Positions 22,263 to 31,368 are shown, counted from the stretch's first letter. The stretch: 64,000 nt of DNA from Bradyrhizobium sp. 1(2017) (GCF_011602485.2 NZ_CP050022.2:2190001-2254000); one strand, 5' to 3'. Notes: a model not told the origin generated them from the sequence alone. Translations and numbers: made by a program.

Positions 22263-24962
22263 TCAGCTACTCGGCTGTGGAGCCGGCGGCGGTGCGACCT
22301 GCCGCCGGAACAGGATGCGCTGGTAGAGCCAGCCGATCGCCACCAGCACGACGCCGAGGCACATGAACGACAGCGCGCGATAGACGCCCGTCAGCATCGA
22401 CATGTCGATGACGAAGGCCTTCAGGATCGTCAGCGCGATGACGACGGCAGATGCCAGCCGCGCACGCTCCGAATTGACGAGGATGCCGACGCCGAGCAGC
22501 ACCACGCCGAAGGCGAGCCAGCCGATCGAATAGGTGTACTGCTCCGCGCCGGTCGTCTCGCCGGTGGAGAGGATCGGACCGTGATAAAAGCGGCGGATCT
22601 CCAGCGTGACATAGGCGAGCGCGAACAACAGCGCGCCGCCGGCGATGGTGTTGGCGTAGACCTTGCCGCGCATCCCAACCGCCGCATAGGACAGCAGCAG
22701 CATCAGCACCGCCGGCAGCGCATAGCCGAGCAGCAGCAGGTTGAACACCGGGCCGCCGACGTCGATGTGCCAGAGCAACGGGTTCTCCAGGATGAAGAGG
22801 CCGAACACGCTGATCAACCCGGCGATGGCGGTGAGCACGATTGCACCGACATTGTGCACGATGCTGCGGCTGCGCAGCCGCAGACGTTCCAGCCCGATCG
22901 CCATGGCAAGTGACACGCAGACCTGGAGCGCGCATTCGAGCAGAGACGGCGGGGCCGTCATATAGCCACCCGTTGCAAGGTGCCGGATCTCCATGAAGGC
23001 GAGCAGCGCGGTGAACAGGATGGCGGCGGCCTCGACCACGCGCAGCGGCGCGTCGTCGGCGCGGCGGCGCAGGAAGATGCTCGCGCCCCAGAACGCGGCG
23101 GCCGGCAGGCCGTAGCCCCACAGCAGCCAGTTGAAGATCGGCGTGGTGCCGACGGCGTCACCGACGATGAGCGGATCATAAGCGATGCGCGCAGTGACGA
23201 TCGCGGCGAAGATCGCCGCGAGCCGGCGCAGCACCGGGATCGGCCGCTGCAACGAAATCCAGGCCGTGCCGAGCGACATCAGCGCGAGCGCGATCGTGAG
23301 CCAGCCTTTTTCCAGCGCGAAGGTCAGCGCCAGCGCCAGTGCGCCGAGCGTGCCCGTGGCGAACAATGCGACGGAGGTGGCGAGCCCTGGTCGATTTTCG
23401 CGGCGCGCCAGGGATTCGGTCGCGGCACCAAAGGCGGCGGCGAGCAGCACGGCGAGGATCGCAAACGGGATCGAGCGATCGAGATGGGCAACGCGCGCAT
23501 AGAGCGCAACCAGGATCGCGATCGGGGTCGCGACCGCTGCCGCCGACCACACCACCGGGATGACCACAGAGTTCGACCGGCCTTGCGCAAGGAAGCCGGC
23601 AATGCCGAAGCCGGCAGCGAAGATCGCGGCGGTCACCAGATGCAGCGTCACGGAGCCGTCGATCGCCGTTGGACCGACACCGGATATCGGGCCGCCCGGC
23701 AGCACCAGCATGTCGGGATTGGCGCGCACCGCCCATTCGGCGAACACGATGAATACGGCGGCACCGGCAGCGCCCAGCGCGCCGGTCGCGGCCGGCGCGC
23801 GCCAGGCCACGAACAGTGTTCCGGCGACCAGCAGTGTGAAAGCGATCAGTGCCAGATCGGCATGCGCGCTCGACAGCACGATCAACATCGCGCCGAACAG
23901 ATAGGCACCAAGCGAGCTCGACGACACCGGCTCGATCTCGCCGTCGTCGATCGTCGGGCCGAACATGAGGCCGCAGACCACGAGCAGCGCGGCGAGGACG
24001 AAGCCTGCGATCACATGGAAGGCGTGCGGGGCAACCTGCAGCTGTTCGGTATCGAGGCCGGGGAAGGTCCAGAGCACGGCGAATACGATCGTGGTCACCG
24101 CGAGCCAGCGCCATAGCCGGATGCGGGCGAGGCCGAAGCTCGCGGCGGTGACGATGGCGAGATAAATATAGAGCGCCCAATAGTCCGGCTTGCCGCTGGA
24201 GACGAGGATCGGCGTCACGAACGCGCCGACGACGCCGAGGCCCGCGAGCGCCGGCCCGTGCAGCAGCGCTGCGGCAAGGGTCCCCATGGCGACGATGCCG
24301 AGCAGCACGAAGGCCGTTGCGGGCACGAGGAAGCCGTAGAGCGCATAGGCCGCATAGATGGTGGCGAACGCCACCGCCGTGCCGGCCGCGGTGAGGATCG
24401 CGGGGATGTTGGCGATCGGCAACGCCTGGATCGCCGAGATGCTCTCCTTGCGCCGCGTCCATTCGCCGGCGCAAAGCAGCGCCAGGGCGAACAGGCCGCC
24501 GAGGAATACGCGCACGCCGGGGCCGAGCAGGCCGGCCTCGATCGAATAGCGCACCATGAAGAAGCCGCCGAGCGCGAGCGCAAGCCCGCCGATCCACACC
24601 ACCCAGCGCGTGCCGAGCCGCTCCTCGAAGCCGGGCGCAGGCGGCGGCAGCGGAGGCGGCGCATCGGCCTGCGGGCTCGTTTCGAGCGGCGGCGGCGAGA
24701 CTTCTTCGGTAACGGGCGGCGGCGTCGGTTCGGATTCCGGCGCAAGCGGCGGGGGCTCCGTGGCAGCCGTTGCAGTGGCGGTCGCCTGCTCCCAAGCTGG
24801 CGCGAGCGGCGGCGGCTGCACCTGCCGCTGCGCGTAAAACATCTCTTCCAGCGAGCTCAGCCGGCGGCGCAGCTCGGCCGCCTGGCTCGAGGCCTTGATC
24901 GCGATGAAGAAGGCGGCGATCGCAATGATCAGTGCGAAGACGTCAAACGGGCCGTCGAACAT
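22263..24962 (-). CDS. DUF2339 domain multi-spanning membrane protein
   Basis: 899-residue integral membrane protein. Residues 1-25 form a first helix, followed by a short coiled coil (ELRRRLSSLEEMFYAQ) and a Pro-rich linker to about residue 105. The rest is a chain of some 20-25 hydrophobic helices, the layout of DUF2339 proteins, whose function is unknown. The start ATG at 24962 has GGAGG upstream. nadQ ends 46 nt upstream on the same strand, so the two may be cotranscribed. Confidence 0.88.
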   Translation of the reverse strand: MFDGPFDVFALIIAIAAFFIAIKASSQAAELRRRLSSLEEMFYAQRQVQPPPLAPAWEQATATATAATEPPPLAPESEPTPPPVTEEVSPPPLETSPQADAPPPLPPPAPGFEERLGTRWVVWIGGLALALGGFFMVRYSIEAGLLGPGVRVFLGGLFALALLCAGEWTRRKESISAIQALPIANIPAILTAAGTAVAFATIYAAYALYGFLVPATAFVLLGIVAMGTLAAALLHGPALAGLGVVGAFVTPILVSSGKPDYWALYIYLAIVTAASFGLARIRLWRWLAVTTIVFAVLWTFPGLDTEQLQVAPHAFHVIAGFVLAALLVVCGLMFGPTIDDGEIEPVSSSSLGAYLFGAMLIVLSSAHADLALIAFTLLVAGTLFVAWRAPAATGALGAAGAAVFIVFAEWAVRANPDMLVLPGGPISGVGPTAIDGSVTLHLVTAAIFAAGFGIAGFLAQGRSNSVVIPVVWSAAAVATPIAILVALYARVAHLDRSIPFAILAVLLAAAFGAATESLARRENRPGLATSVALFATGTLGALALALTFALEKGWLTIALALMSLGTAWISLQRPIPVLRRLAAIFAAIVTARIAYDPLIVGDAVGTTPIFNWLLWGYGLPAAAFWGASIFLRRRADDAPLRVVEAAAILFTALLAFMEIRHLATGGYMTAPPSLLECALQVCVSLAMAIGLERLRLRSRSIVHNVGAIVLTAIAGLISVFGLFILENPLLWHIDVGGPVFNLLLLGYALPAVLMLLLSYAAVGMRGKVYANTIAGGALLFALAYVTLEIRRFYHGPILSTGETTGAEQYTYSIGWLAFGVVLLGVGILVNSERARLASAVVIALTILKAFVIDMSMLTGVYRALSFMCLGVVLVAIGWLYQRILFRRQVAPPPAPQPSS

Positions 24963-25008
24963 GAAGCCTCCAGCCGACCGGCCGGGAGGGCGGTCGCGAA
25001 ATCCTTGT

Positions 25009-25977
25009 CTAGCGCCGGGAGCGCACGCGCAAGCCCGGCGCGGGCCGCTCCTGGAGCACCTCGCGACGGAAGCGATAGAGCGCTGCCGGGCGTCCGCCGG
25101 TCTGTGTCGACATCACCCCGGTCGGTTCGACCAGGGCCTCGGCTTCGACGAGGCGGCGGAAATTCTGTTTGTGCAGGTGCCGGCCGGAGATGGCCTCCAC
25201 CGTATGCTGCAGTTCCGTAAGTGTGAACTCGGCGGGCAAAAGTTCAAACACCACAGGACGATACTTCAGTTTTGCCCGCAGCCGCGCGATCGCCGTGGCG
25301 AGAATCCGGCGGTGGTCGAACCGCATCGAGGTCCCGAGCGCGGGAAGCACCTTGCGCGCTAATGCCGCAGGACGGCCGTCGCGCCGCGCTTCCTCGATCA
25401 GCCCGGCCTCGTACAGGAGCTCGTAGCGGTCGAGAACGCGCTCCTCGTCCCAGGGCACACCGTCGAGACCGAAATAGAACCGCACGCGATCCTTTCGCGG
25501 CAGCGCTCGCGTCGTCTCCGGCGTCTCCTCTTCGGCCCATGTCGTCAGCGCCGGGATGATCTCGCGGGCGATGATTCCCGGCGGCTGCTCGCGCCAATCC
25601 TCCCAGGGGAGGAAGCGATACCATTGCTCGAAGCTCGCGCCATCAGCTGCGAGCTCGCCGCTGGCGGCGCGCGTCAGTGCGAGGTAGCCGATCGACACCA
25701 TATGCGCACCAGTGTCGCCGGCCTCGGCATGACGGCCGCGGTCGCCGAACGTGTAGAGCTGCTCGACATAGCCGAGCCGCAGGCCGGTCTGCGCCTCGAC
25801 CCAGGCGCGCAGGCCGATCTCGAAGGTGCGGTGGGCGAGCGCATCGAACGGCCCGAACGGCAGGCCCGCGAGCCCGTCACTGCCGCGCGCGGTGAGGATC
25901 AGCGGCTCGTGGTCCTCGATCGCGACGATGGCCGCGGTCAGACCGATCTCGATCGGCGTCAGGAGCGTTTCGCTCAT
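25009..25977 (-). CDS. nadQ: NadQ/NrtR-family regulator of NAD metabolism
   Basis: Predicted transcriptional repressor that senses an NAD-related metabolite. 322 residues. The N-terminal NUDIX-like fold (about 10-200) includes YTFGDRGRHAEAG and VSIGYLALT, typical of NrtR-type ADP-ribose-binding domains. The catalytic NUDIX signature is degraded: the REUxEE core appears as RAWVEA (residues 57-62), so hydrolase activity is unlikely. The C-terminal winged helix contains FELLPAEFTLTELQ, KQNFRRLVE and GRPAALYRF. In alphaproteobacteria this family controls nadABC; matching dyads precede nadA 11 kb away. A NUDIX enzyme is the alternative, but less likely. Confidence 0.85.
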   Translation of the reverse strand: MSETLLTPIEIGLTAAIVAIEDHEPLILTARGSDGLAGLPFGPFDALAHRTFEIGLRAWVEAQTGLRLGYVEQLYTFGDRGRHAEAGDTGAHMVSIGYLALTRAASGELAADGASFEQWYRFLPWEDWREQPPGIIAREIIPALTTWAEEETPETTRALPRKDRVRFYFGLDGVPWDEERVLDRYELLYEAGLIEEARRDGRPAALARKVLPALGTSMRFDHRRILATAIARLRAKLKYRPVVFELLPAEFTLTELQHTVEAISGRHLHKQNFRRLVEAEALVEPTGVMSTQTGGRPAALYRFRREVLQERPAPGLRVRSRR

Positions 25978-26045
25978 GCGGCAGTCGTATCGTGCAATTG
26001 AATGGATTGTAGCCTGGTTGAGACGACCTGTCCGCGGACTCGCTG

Positions 26046-26071
26046 CCCCTCTCCCGCTTGCGGGAGAGGGG
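26046..26071. repeat. Hairpin repeat CCCCTCTCCCG...CGGGAGAGGGG
   Basis: A perfect 11-bp stem with a four-base CTTG-type loop, between the phosphatase and nadQ genes. This short hairpin is common between genes in Bradyrhizobium-like genomes and may act as a transcript end for the upstream minus-strand gene. Confidence 0.7.
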
Positions 26072-26098
26072 GCGCACCTGCGATGTGGCGCGCAGCCG

Positions 26099-26605
26099 TC
26101 ATTCGAGCTCGATCACGAAGGGGCGGCCCTCGACCATCATCGCGCCCGGGCCCATCTCGTCGAGTGCCCGCAGCATGCGGCCGTTGCGTCCCAGAGCGCG
26201 ATCGGCGAGGCCGACGATGCGCCGGTTGGGCGATGCGATCGGCGAAGCCGCGCGGATCCTCCTGGCGATCTCGATCTCGTCGCGGTTCGGATTGAGCGCG
26301 CATACTGCCGCAAACGCGCTCGCGGTGGAGCGGCTGATGCCGGCGTAGCAATGCACCACCAGCGGCGCAGAGCGGTCCCAGCCGCGCACGAAGTTCAGGA
26401 CCTGCTCGATATGTGTCTCCGACGGCGCGACGAAGCCGTCCATCTCCTCGGTGATGTCGTCCATCGACACCTTGAGATGATTGGCGGGCAGCACCGACAC
26501 CGGCCGCGCCACCTGCTCGACATTGGCCATCACCGTCAGCACGTGGCTGGCGCCGGTGAGGCGGACGGTTTCGGGGAGCGCGGCGAGAGAACAGACATGG
26601 ATCAT
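26099..26605 (-). CDS. Protein tyrosine/dual-specificity phosphatase-like protein
   Basis: 168-residue cysteine phosphatase. The P-loop HCYAGISRS (residues 85-93) provides the nucleophile Cys86 and the phosphate-binding Arg92 of the HCx5R(S/T) motif. Asp49 or Asp50 in KVSMDDITEEMDG is a plausible general acid. The size and the lack of other domains match small bacterial proteins related to tyrosine or dual-specificity phosphatases. The substrate is unknown. It stands alone between two hairpin repeats. Confidence 0.85.
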   Translation of the reverse strand: MIHVCSLAALPETVRLTGASHVLTVMANVEQVARPVSVLPANHLKVSMDDITEEMDGFVAPSETHIEQVLNFVRGWDRSAPLVVHCYAGISRSTASAFAAVCALNPNRDEIEIARRIRAASPIASPNRRIVGLADRALGRNGRMLRALDEMGPGAMMVEGRPFVIELE

Positions 26606-26641
26606 GGCGGACCTTTTTGCCGCTGATTATAGCGGGCGTCG

Positions 26642-26733
26642 GTAGGGTGGGCAAAGCGAAGCGTGCCCACCACTTTCGTCGCAATTGGGAAAAGTTGGTG
26701 GGCACGGCGCAAGAGCGCCTTTGCCCACCCTAC
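26642..26733. repeat. Palindromic repeat GTAGGGTGGGCAAAG family
   Basis: 15-bp perfect inverted arms GTAGGGTGGGCAAAG (26642-26656) and CTTTGCCCACCCTAC (26719-26733), with inner GCGTGCCCACCA / TGGTGGGCACGG arms. It fills the space between the HD-domain gene and the phosphatase gene. Confidence 0.85.
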
Positions 26734-26754
26734 AGGGCGACGAAGAAATGAATG

Positions 26755-27372
26755 CTACGCGAACACTGCGCCGAACCGCTCCAGAAATTGCTTCTCGGCC
26801 CGCGCCGCGGTCCAGGGCGTGAGGTAGTCGCGCCGGACGCTGTCGGAGAGGCCGGGATCCTTGCCGAACAGGTGCCGCGCCTCGCTTTCGCTGAAGCCGG
26901 CAAGCTCGGTCGCTTCTAGATAGGCCGCGCCGCGATCGGCGGCCTTGATGGCTTGCGTGATCTCGTCCGGCAGTTCCGGCGGCAGGCCGAAGCGGATGTG
27001 GATGGCCCCGAGCAGGCGCTTCTCGACCGCCTTGTAGTGGCCATCGAGCACGGCCTTGAACGGCGAGATCATGTCGCCGATCACATATTCGGGCGCATCG
27101 TGCAGCAGTGCGGCAAGCCGCACACGTTGATCCACGCGCGGCATCTCGTGCCGCATCACGGTCTCCACGAGGAGCGTGTGCTGCGCAACCGAGAAGATGT
27201 GCGCGCCTGTCGTCTGCCCGTTCCAGCGCGCGACCCGTGCGAGGCCGTGTGCGATGTCGGCGATCTCGACGTCGAGCGGGGAAGGATCGAGCAGGTCGAG
27301 CCGCCGGCCGGACAGCATGCGCTGCCAGGCGCGGGACCGCGCATCGCGCGCCGTCTTCTTTCCGGATGTCAT
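26755..27372 (-). CDS. HD-domain phosphohydrolase (YfbR-like)
   Basis: 205-residue metal-dependent phosphohydrolase. The HD motif LLHDAPEYVIGD (HD at 91-92) and the upstream SVAQHTLLVE (His65) give the usual H...HD...D metal ligands. Related proteins such as YfbR are 5'-deoxynucleotidases, though the exact substrate here is unknown. The start overlaps the tag stop as ATGA, so translation is coupled to tag. The N-terminus (MTSGKKTARDARSRAWQRML) is basic. Confidence 0.82.
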   Translation of the reverse strand: MTSGKKTARDARSRAWQRMLSGRRLDLLDPSPLDVEIADIAHGLARVARWNGQTTGAHIFSVAQHTLLVETVMRHEMPRVDQRVRLAALLHDAPEYVIGDMISPFKAVLDGHYKAVEKRLLGAIHIRFGLPPELPDEITQAIKAADRGAAYLEATELAGFSESEARHLFGKDPGLSDSVRRDYLTPWTAARAEKQFLERFGAVFA

Positions 27373-27995
27373 TTGGCCTTGAAGCGCGGCTTGCGCTGCG
27401 TCTTGCCGCAGGTCGCGTGGCAATGGCAGTCGACGAGATGGTCGTTGACCATGCCGGTCGCCTGCATGAAGGCATAGACGATGGTCGGGCCGACGAACTT
27501 GAAGCCGCGCGAGGACAGCTCCTTGGAGACCTGCACCGACAGCGGCGTCGAGGCCGGCACGCTCGCAGTGGTCTTGAAATGGTTGACCTTGGGCTTCCCG
27601 TCCATGAAGTCCCACAGCAGCTTCGAGAAGCCTGGTCCCTTCTCCATGATCTCGAGATACGACTTCGCGCTCAGGATCGCACCATCGATCTTGGCCTTGT
27701 TGCGCACGATGCCGGCGTCGTTCATCAGCGCATGAACCTTCTTGTCGCTGTAGCGCGCGATCTTCTCCGGCTGGAAATCGTCGAAGGCTTTGCGGAAATT
27801 GTCGCGCTTGCGCAGGATCGTGATCCAGGACAGGCCGGCCTGGAAGCCGTCCAGGATCAGCTTCTCGTAAAGCGCGCGGTCGTCATATTCAGGCACGCCC
27901 CATTCGGTGTCGTGATAGGCGACATAGAGCGGATCTTCGCCGGGCCAGGGGCAGCGCGTCTTTCCGTCGGGATGCAAGCGAGGGGCGCGGCTCAT
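27369..27995 (-). CDS. tag: DNA-3-methyladenine glycosylase I
   Basis: Base-excision repair enzyme that removes 3-methyladenine from alkylated DNA. 208 residues. The N-terminus RCPWPG and YVAYHDTEWG, the LDGFQAGLSWITIL core, and the C-terminal HLVDCHCHATC supply the expected zinc-binding Cys and His residues of the Tag family. It overlaps ygfZ by 4 nt upstream and the HD gene by 4 nt downstream, forming a tightly coupled three-gene operon. Confidence 0.95.
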   Translation of the reverse strand: MSRAPRLHPDGKTRCPWPGEDPLYVAYHDTEWGVPEYDDRALYEKLILDGFQAGLSWITILRKRDNFRKAFDDFQPEKIARYSDKKVHALMNDAGIVRNKAKIDGAILSAKSYLEIMEKGPGFSKLLWDFMDGKPKVNHFKTTASVPASTPLSVQVSKELSSRGFKFVGPTIVYAFMQATGMVNDHLVDCHCHATCGKTQRKPRFKAK

Positions 27996-28873
27996 GCGGT
28001 GGGTTGCTTGGTTGGAATGCGCACGACTTCGGGTTCTGCCAGCGTCAGCTCAAGGCCGCCGGCGGTGAGCGGCTGGCCGGCATCGAGCGCATCGGCGACG
28101 CGATCGATGCGCACCAGCGCGATGCCCTTACCGCCAGCCGTCGAGCCGATGGTGCCAACCGGCTTGTCGCCGGCGAGAATGGTGGCGCCGGCCTCGGGCG
28201 ACGGGCCGTCGAGCAACACCTTGACGCTGCGGGTACGCGCGGTGCCGCGATGCTGCATACGCGAGACGACCTCCTGGCCGACATAGCAGCCCTTGTCGAA
28301 ATCGACGCCGGCAAGCCGGTCCATGTTGGTCTCGTGCGGGAACGCATCGCCGTACATGAAATCCAGCCCGCCGCGCGGCGCGCCGAGCGCGATGCGGTGG
28401 GATTCGTATTCGGCGGCATCGACGAGCTCGGCGCCGATGAGGTCGGACAGTTTCTGCTTGAGATCTTCCGGAATCAGGATGCGATAGCCGAGCTCGCCAT
28501 TGCGCGGATCGGCAAAGGCGAGGTCCGGCTGCGCCGCGAGTGGGCCGCCCCAGGCCGCAAGTACGCCGAGACTGTCGGACAGGTTCTCCACCGTGACCTT
28601 GGCGCGCAGCTTGTAGAATTTCAGCTTGGTGGCGAGGCTCTCGGCCAGCGCTTTCGGGCAGTCGATCAGGAACCCGCCGCCATGGCCGGCGGGCGCCTCG
28701 GTGATCAGGAAATCGACGATGATCTTGCCCTGCGGCGTCAGCAGCGCACCGAATCGGCCCAGCCCCGGCTTGAGCCTGTCGACGTCGGTGGTGATGAGGC
28801 CGTTGAGGAAGTTGCGTGCATCCTCGCCGGCGACCTTGATCACGCCCCGGTCGGGAAGAAACGCTGATTTCAT
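27992..28873 (-). CDS. ygfZ: YgfZ-type tetrahydrofolate-binding Fe-S assembly protein
   Basis: GcvT-like protein that supports maturation or repair of certain iron-sulfur enzymes. 293 residues. The diagnostic motif KGCYVGQEV lies at residues 194-202, followed by SRMQHRG. The N-terminal half has the usual DFLNGLITTDV-like segment (ARNFLNGLITTDVDRL). I chose ATG 28873 with AAGAGA upstream; the 15 extra codons to 28918 are not needed. First gene of the ygfZ-tag-HD operon, divergent from the dihydroorotase-like gene 101 nt away. Confidence 0.92.
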   Translation of the reverse strand: MKSAFLPDRGVIKVAGEDARNFLNGLITTDVDRLKPGLGRFGALLTPQGKIIVDFLITEAPAGHGGGFLIDCPKALAESLATKLKFYKLRAKVTVENLSDSLGVLAAWGGPLAAQPDLAFADPRNGELGYRILIPEDLKQKLSDLIGAELVDAAEYESHRIALGAPRGGLDFMYGDAFPHETNMDRLAGVDFDKGCYVGQEVVSRMQHRGTARTRSVKVLLDGPSPEAGATILAGDKPVGTIGSTAGGKGIALVRIDRVADALDAGQPLTAGGLELTLAEPEVVRIPTKQPTA

Positions 28874-28974
28874 GCGAAAATCTCTTGCGACATGTTGCTC
28901 CGGAACGTAAGCCCGCAAGGCAAAAACGACAAGACCTCGAGCCCTGCGCTTGGGGATGACGGAGGCCTTTTGCC

Positions 28975-30309
28975 ATGACCCAGCGTTTCGACGTGATCCT
29001 CAAAGGCGGCACCGTGGTCAACCAGGACGGCGAGGGCCTGCGCGATATCGGCGTCACGGGCGGCCGAATCGCCGAGATCGGTGCATTGTCGCAAGCCAGC
29101 GCCGCGGAGGTGATCGACTGCAAGGGCCTTCACATCCTGCCCGGCGTGATGGACACGCAGGTGCATTTCCGCGAGCCCGGGCTGGAGCAGAAGGAAGACC
29201 TCGAGACCGGCTCGCGCAGCGCCGTGATGGGCGGCGTCACCGCCGTGTTCGAGATGCCGAACACGTCTCCATTGACCGTGACCGAGGCCACCTTCACCGA
29301 CAAGGTGAAGCGCGCCCACCACCGCATGCATTGCGATTTCGCCTTCTTCATCGGCGGCACCCGCGAGAACGTGCAGGATTTGCCGGTGCTCGAACGGGCG
29401 CCGGGCTGCGCCGGCGTCAAGGTGTTCATCGGCTCCTCGACCGGCGCGCTCCTGGTCGAGGACGACGAAAGCCTGCGCCGCATCTTCAAGGTGATCCGCC
29501 GCCGCGCCGCGTTCCATGCCGAGGACGAATACCGCCTCAACGAGCGCAAATCGCTGCGCATCGAGGGCGATGCGCGCTCGCATCCGGTCTGGCGCGATGA
29601 GACCGCCGCGCTGATGGCGACGCAGCGCCTCGTCAAGCTGGCGCACGAGACCGGCAAGCGGATCCACGTGCTGCACATCTCGACCAAGGAGGAGATCGAG
29701 TTCCTGCGCGATCACAAGGAAGTCGCCTCCTGCGAGGCGACGCCGCATCATCTCACGCTGGTCGCGCCCGAATGCTACGAGCGGCTCGGCACGCTGGTGC
29801 AGATGAACCCGCCGGTGCGCGGCGCCGATCACCGCGCCGGCATCTGGCGCGGCATCGAGCAGGGCATCGTCGACGTGCTCGGGTCCGACCACGCGCCGCA
29901 TACGCTGGAAGAGAAGTCGAAGACCTATCCAGCCTCGCCCTCGGGCATGACCGGCGTGCAGACGCTGGTGCCTGTTATGCTCGATCACGTCAACGCGGGC
30001 CGCCTGTCACTGGCGCGGTTTGTCGATCTCACCAGCGCCGGTCCCGCGCGGCTCTACAACATGGCCTGCAAGGGCCGCATTGCCGCCGGCTACGACGCCG
30101 ACTTCACCGTTGTCGATCTCAAGCGCAGCGAGACCATCACCAACAAATGGGTGGCGTCCAAGGCCGGCTGGACGCCCTATGACGGCGTCCGCGTACAGGG
30201 CTGGCCCGTCGGCACCTTCATCCGTGGCCGCCGCGTGATGTGGCAGGGCGAGCTGGTGACGGCGTCGCAAGGCGAGCCGGTGCGGTTTCTGGAGACGCTG
30301 AAGCAGTAG
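28975..30309 (+). CDS. Dihydroorotase-like cyclic amidohydrolase (QxH variant)
   Basis: Amidohydrolase-superfamily enzyme, 444 residues, most similar to type I dihydroorotase, which closes carbamoyl-aspartate to dihydroorotate in pyrimidine synthesis. The metal site is recognisable: VMDTQVHFREPG (Gln62, His64), the carboxylatable Lys149 in GVKVFIGS, His181 in FHAEDEY, His231/His234 in HVLHIST, and Asp305 in GSDHAPH. The first His of the usual HxH pair is Gln62. I recall the same QVH variant in other type I dihydroorotases, so activity remains possible. It is not next to pyrB here. Confidence 0.85.
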   Translation: MTQRFDVILKGGTVVNQDGEGLRDIGVTGGRIAEIGALSQASAAEVIDCKGLHILPGVMDTQVHFREPGLEQKEDLETGSRSAVMGGVTAVFEMPNTSPLTVTEATFTDKVKRAHHRMHCDFAFFIGGTRENVQDLPVLERAPGCAGVKVFIGSSTGALLVEDDESLRRIFKVIRRRAAFHAEDEYRLNERKSLRIEGDARSHPVWRDETAALMATQRLVKLAHETGKRIHVLHISTKEEIEFLRDHKEVASCEATPHHLTLVAPECYERLGTLVQMNPPVRGADHRAGIWRGIEQGIVDVLGSDHAPHTLEEKSKTYPASPSGMTGVQTLVPVMLDHVNAGRLSLARFVDLTSAGPARLYNMACKGRIAAGYDADFTVVDLKRSETITNKWVASKAGWTPYDGVRVQGWPVGTFIRGRRVMWQGELVTASQGEPVRFLETLKQ

Positions 30310-30342
30310 GGGATGTACGGGGACGCATAGTGCTTCCCCAGG

Positions 30343-30422
30343 CGTCATTGCGAGCGCAGCGAAGCAATCCAGAATCCCTCCGCGGTGGCAGTCTGGATTG
30401 CTTCGCTGCGCTCGCAATGACG
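30343..30422. repeat. Palindromic repeat, TCATTGCGAG family (copy 2)
   Basis: The most regular copy: 31-bp perfect inverted arms, beginning CGTCATTGCGAGCGCAGCGA at 30343 and ending at 30422, around an 18-nt loop. It lies between the dihydroorotase-like and rhodanese genes. Confidence 0.9.
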
Positions 30423-30464
30423 AGGGGAGAGGTCTAACTTCCTCTCGAACGGGAGAGCAGTCCG

Positions 30465-31334
30465 ATGACCCAGCCAAATCCCCTCATCACGACCGAGCAG
30501 CTCGCCGCGATCCTCGGCGATCCCAATCTGCGCCTCTACGATTGCACGACCTACAACGAGCCGGTGCCGCCGGGCAGCGACGTGCCCTATCGCGCCGTGC
30601 CGGGCGACAAGACGTTCATGGCCGGCCACATCCCGGGCGCCGATTTCCTCGATCTGCAGGGCGAGTTCTCCGACGTCGCGGCAGAGCAGTTCTTCATGAT
30701 GCCCGATGTGGCCCAGCTGGAGGCTGCGTTCGGCCGGCACGGCCTCGATGCGTCCAGGACCGTCGTGCTCTACAGCATCGGCACGATGATGTGGTCGACG
30801 CGGTTCTGGTGGATGCTGCGCTCGCTTGGCGTCGATGCGCGGGTGCTCGACGGCGGCTTCGACAAATGGAAGGAGGAGGGGCGGCCGGTCGAGACCGGCG
30901 CGCCCAAGGGCTATCCGGCGACGACACTCAAGGCCACGCCGCGCGCGGGCTTCTTCGTCGACAAGAACACGGTGATGTCGCGGATCGGCGATCCCGGGAC
31001 GGTCATGGTCAACGCGCTGGGGCCGCAGTTTCACCGCGGCCTCGAGCCGAGCCGTTACGGCCGGCCCGGCCGCGTTCCCGGCAGCGTCAACGTATCGGCC
31101 GCGAGCCTTACCAATCCCAACAAGACGCTGACGACGCTGGCGGACGCCGAGGCGAAATTCGCGGCCCAGGGCGTCACGCGCGACAAGAGCGTGATTCTCT
31201 ATTGCGGCGGCGGGATCTCGGCGACGATCGATCTGCTGCTGCTGACGCAACTCGGCTACGACAAGCTGACGCTGTACGATGCTTCGATGGGGGAGTGGGC
31301 GAGGGATCCGGCACTGCCGATCGAGACGGACTAG
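30465..31334 (+). CDS. Thiosulfate/mercaptopyruvate sulfurtransferase (tandem rhodanese)
   Basis: Moves a sulfur atom from thiosulfate or 3-mercaptopyruvate to a thiophilic acceptor. 289 residues with two rhodanese domains. The second holds the persulfide-carrying Cys247 in the loop CGGGIS. The first has Ser104 in place of Cys (YSIGTMMW) and is structural, as in most tandem sulfurtransferases. Motifs GHIPGADFLD and GRVPGSVNV mark the two domains. The loop CGGGIS does not match the CRxGx(R/T) consensus exactly, so the donor is uncertain. Confidence 0.88.
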   Translation: MTQPNPLITTEQLAAILGDPNLRLYDCTTYNEPVPPGSDVPYRAVPGDKTFMAGHIPGADFLDLQGEFSDVAAEQFFMMPDVAQLEAAFGRHGLDASRTVVLYSIGTMMWSTRFWWMLRSLGVDARVLDGGFDKWKEEGRPVETGAPKGYPATTLKATPRAGFFVDKNTVMSRIGDPGTVMVNALGPQFHRGLEPSRYGRPGRVPGSVNVSAASLTNPNKTLTTLADAEAKFAAQGVTRDKSVILYCGGGISATIDLLLLTQLGYDKLTLYDASMGEWARDPALPIETD

Positions 31335-31368
31335 GGGCACCAAACCTCCAGGAAAGGTCAGGAAGGCC

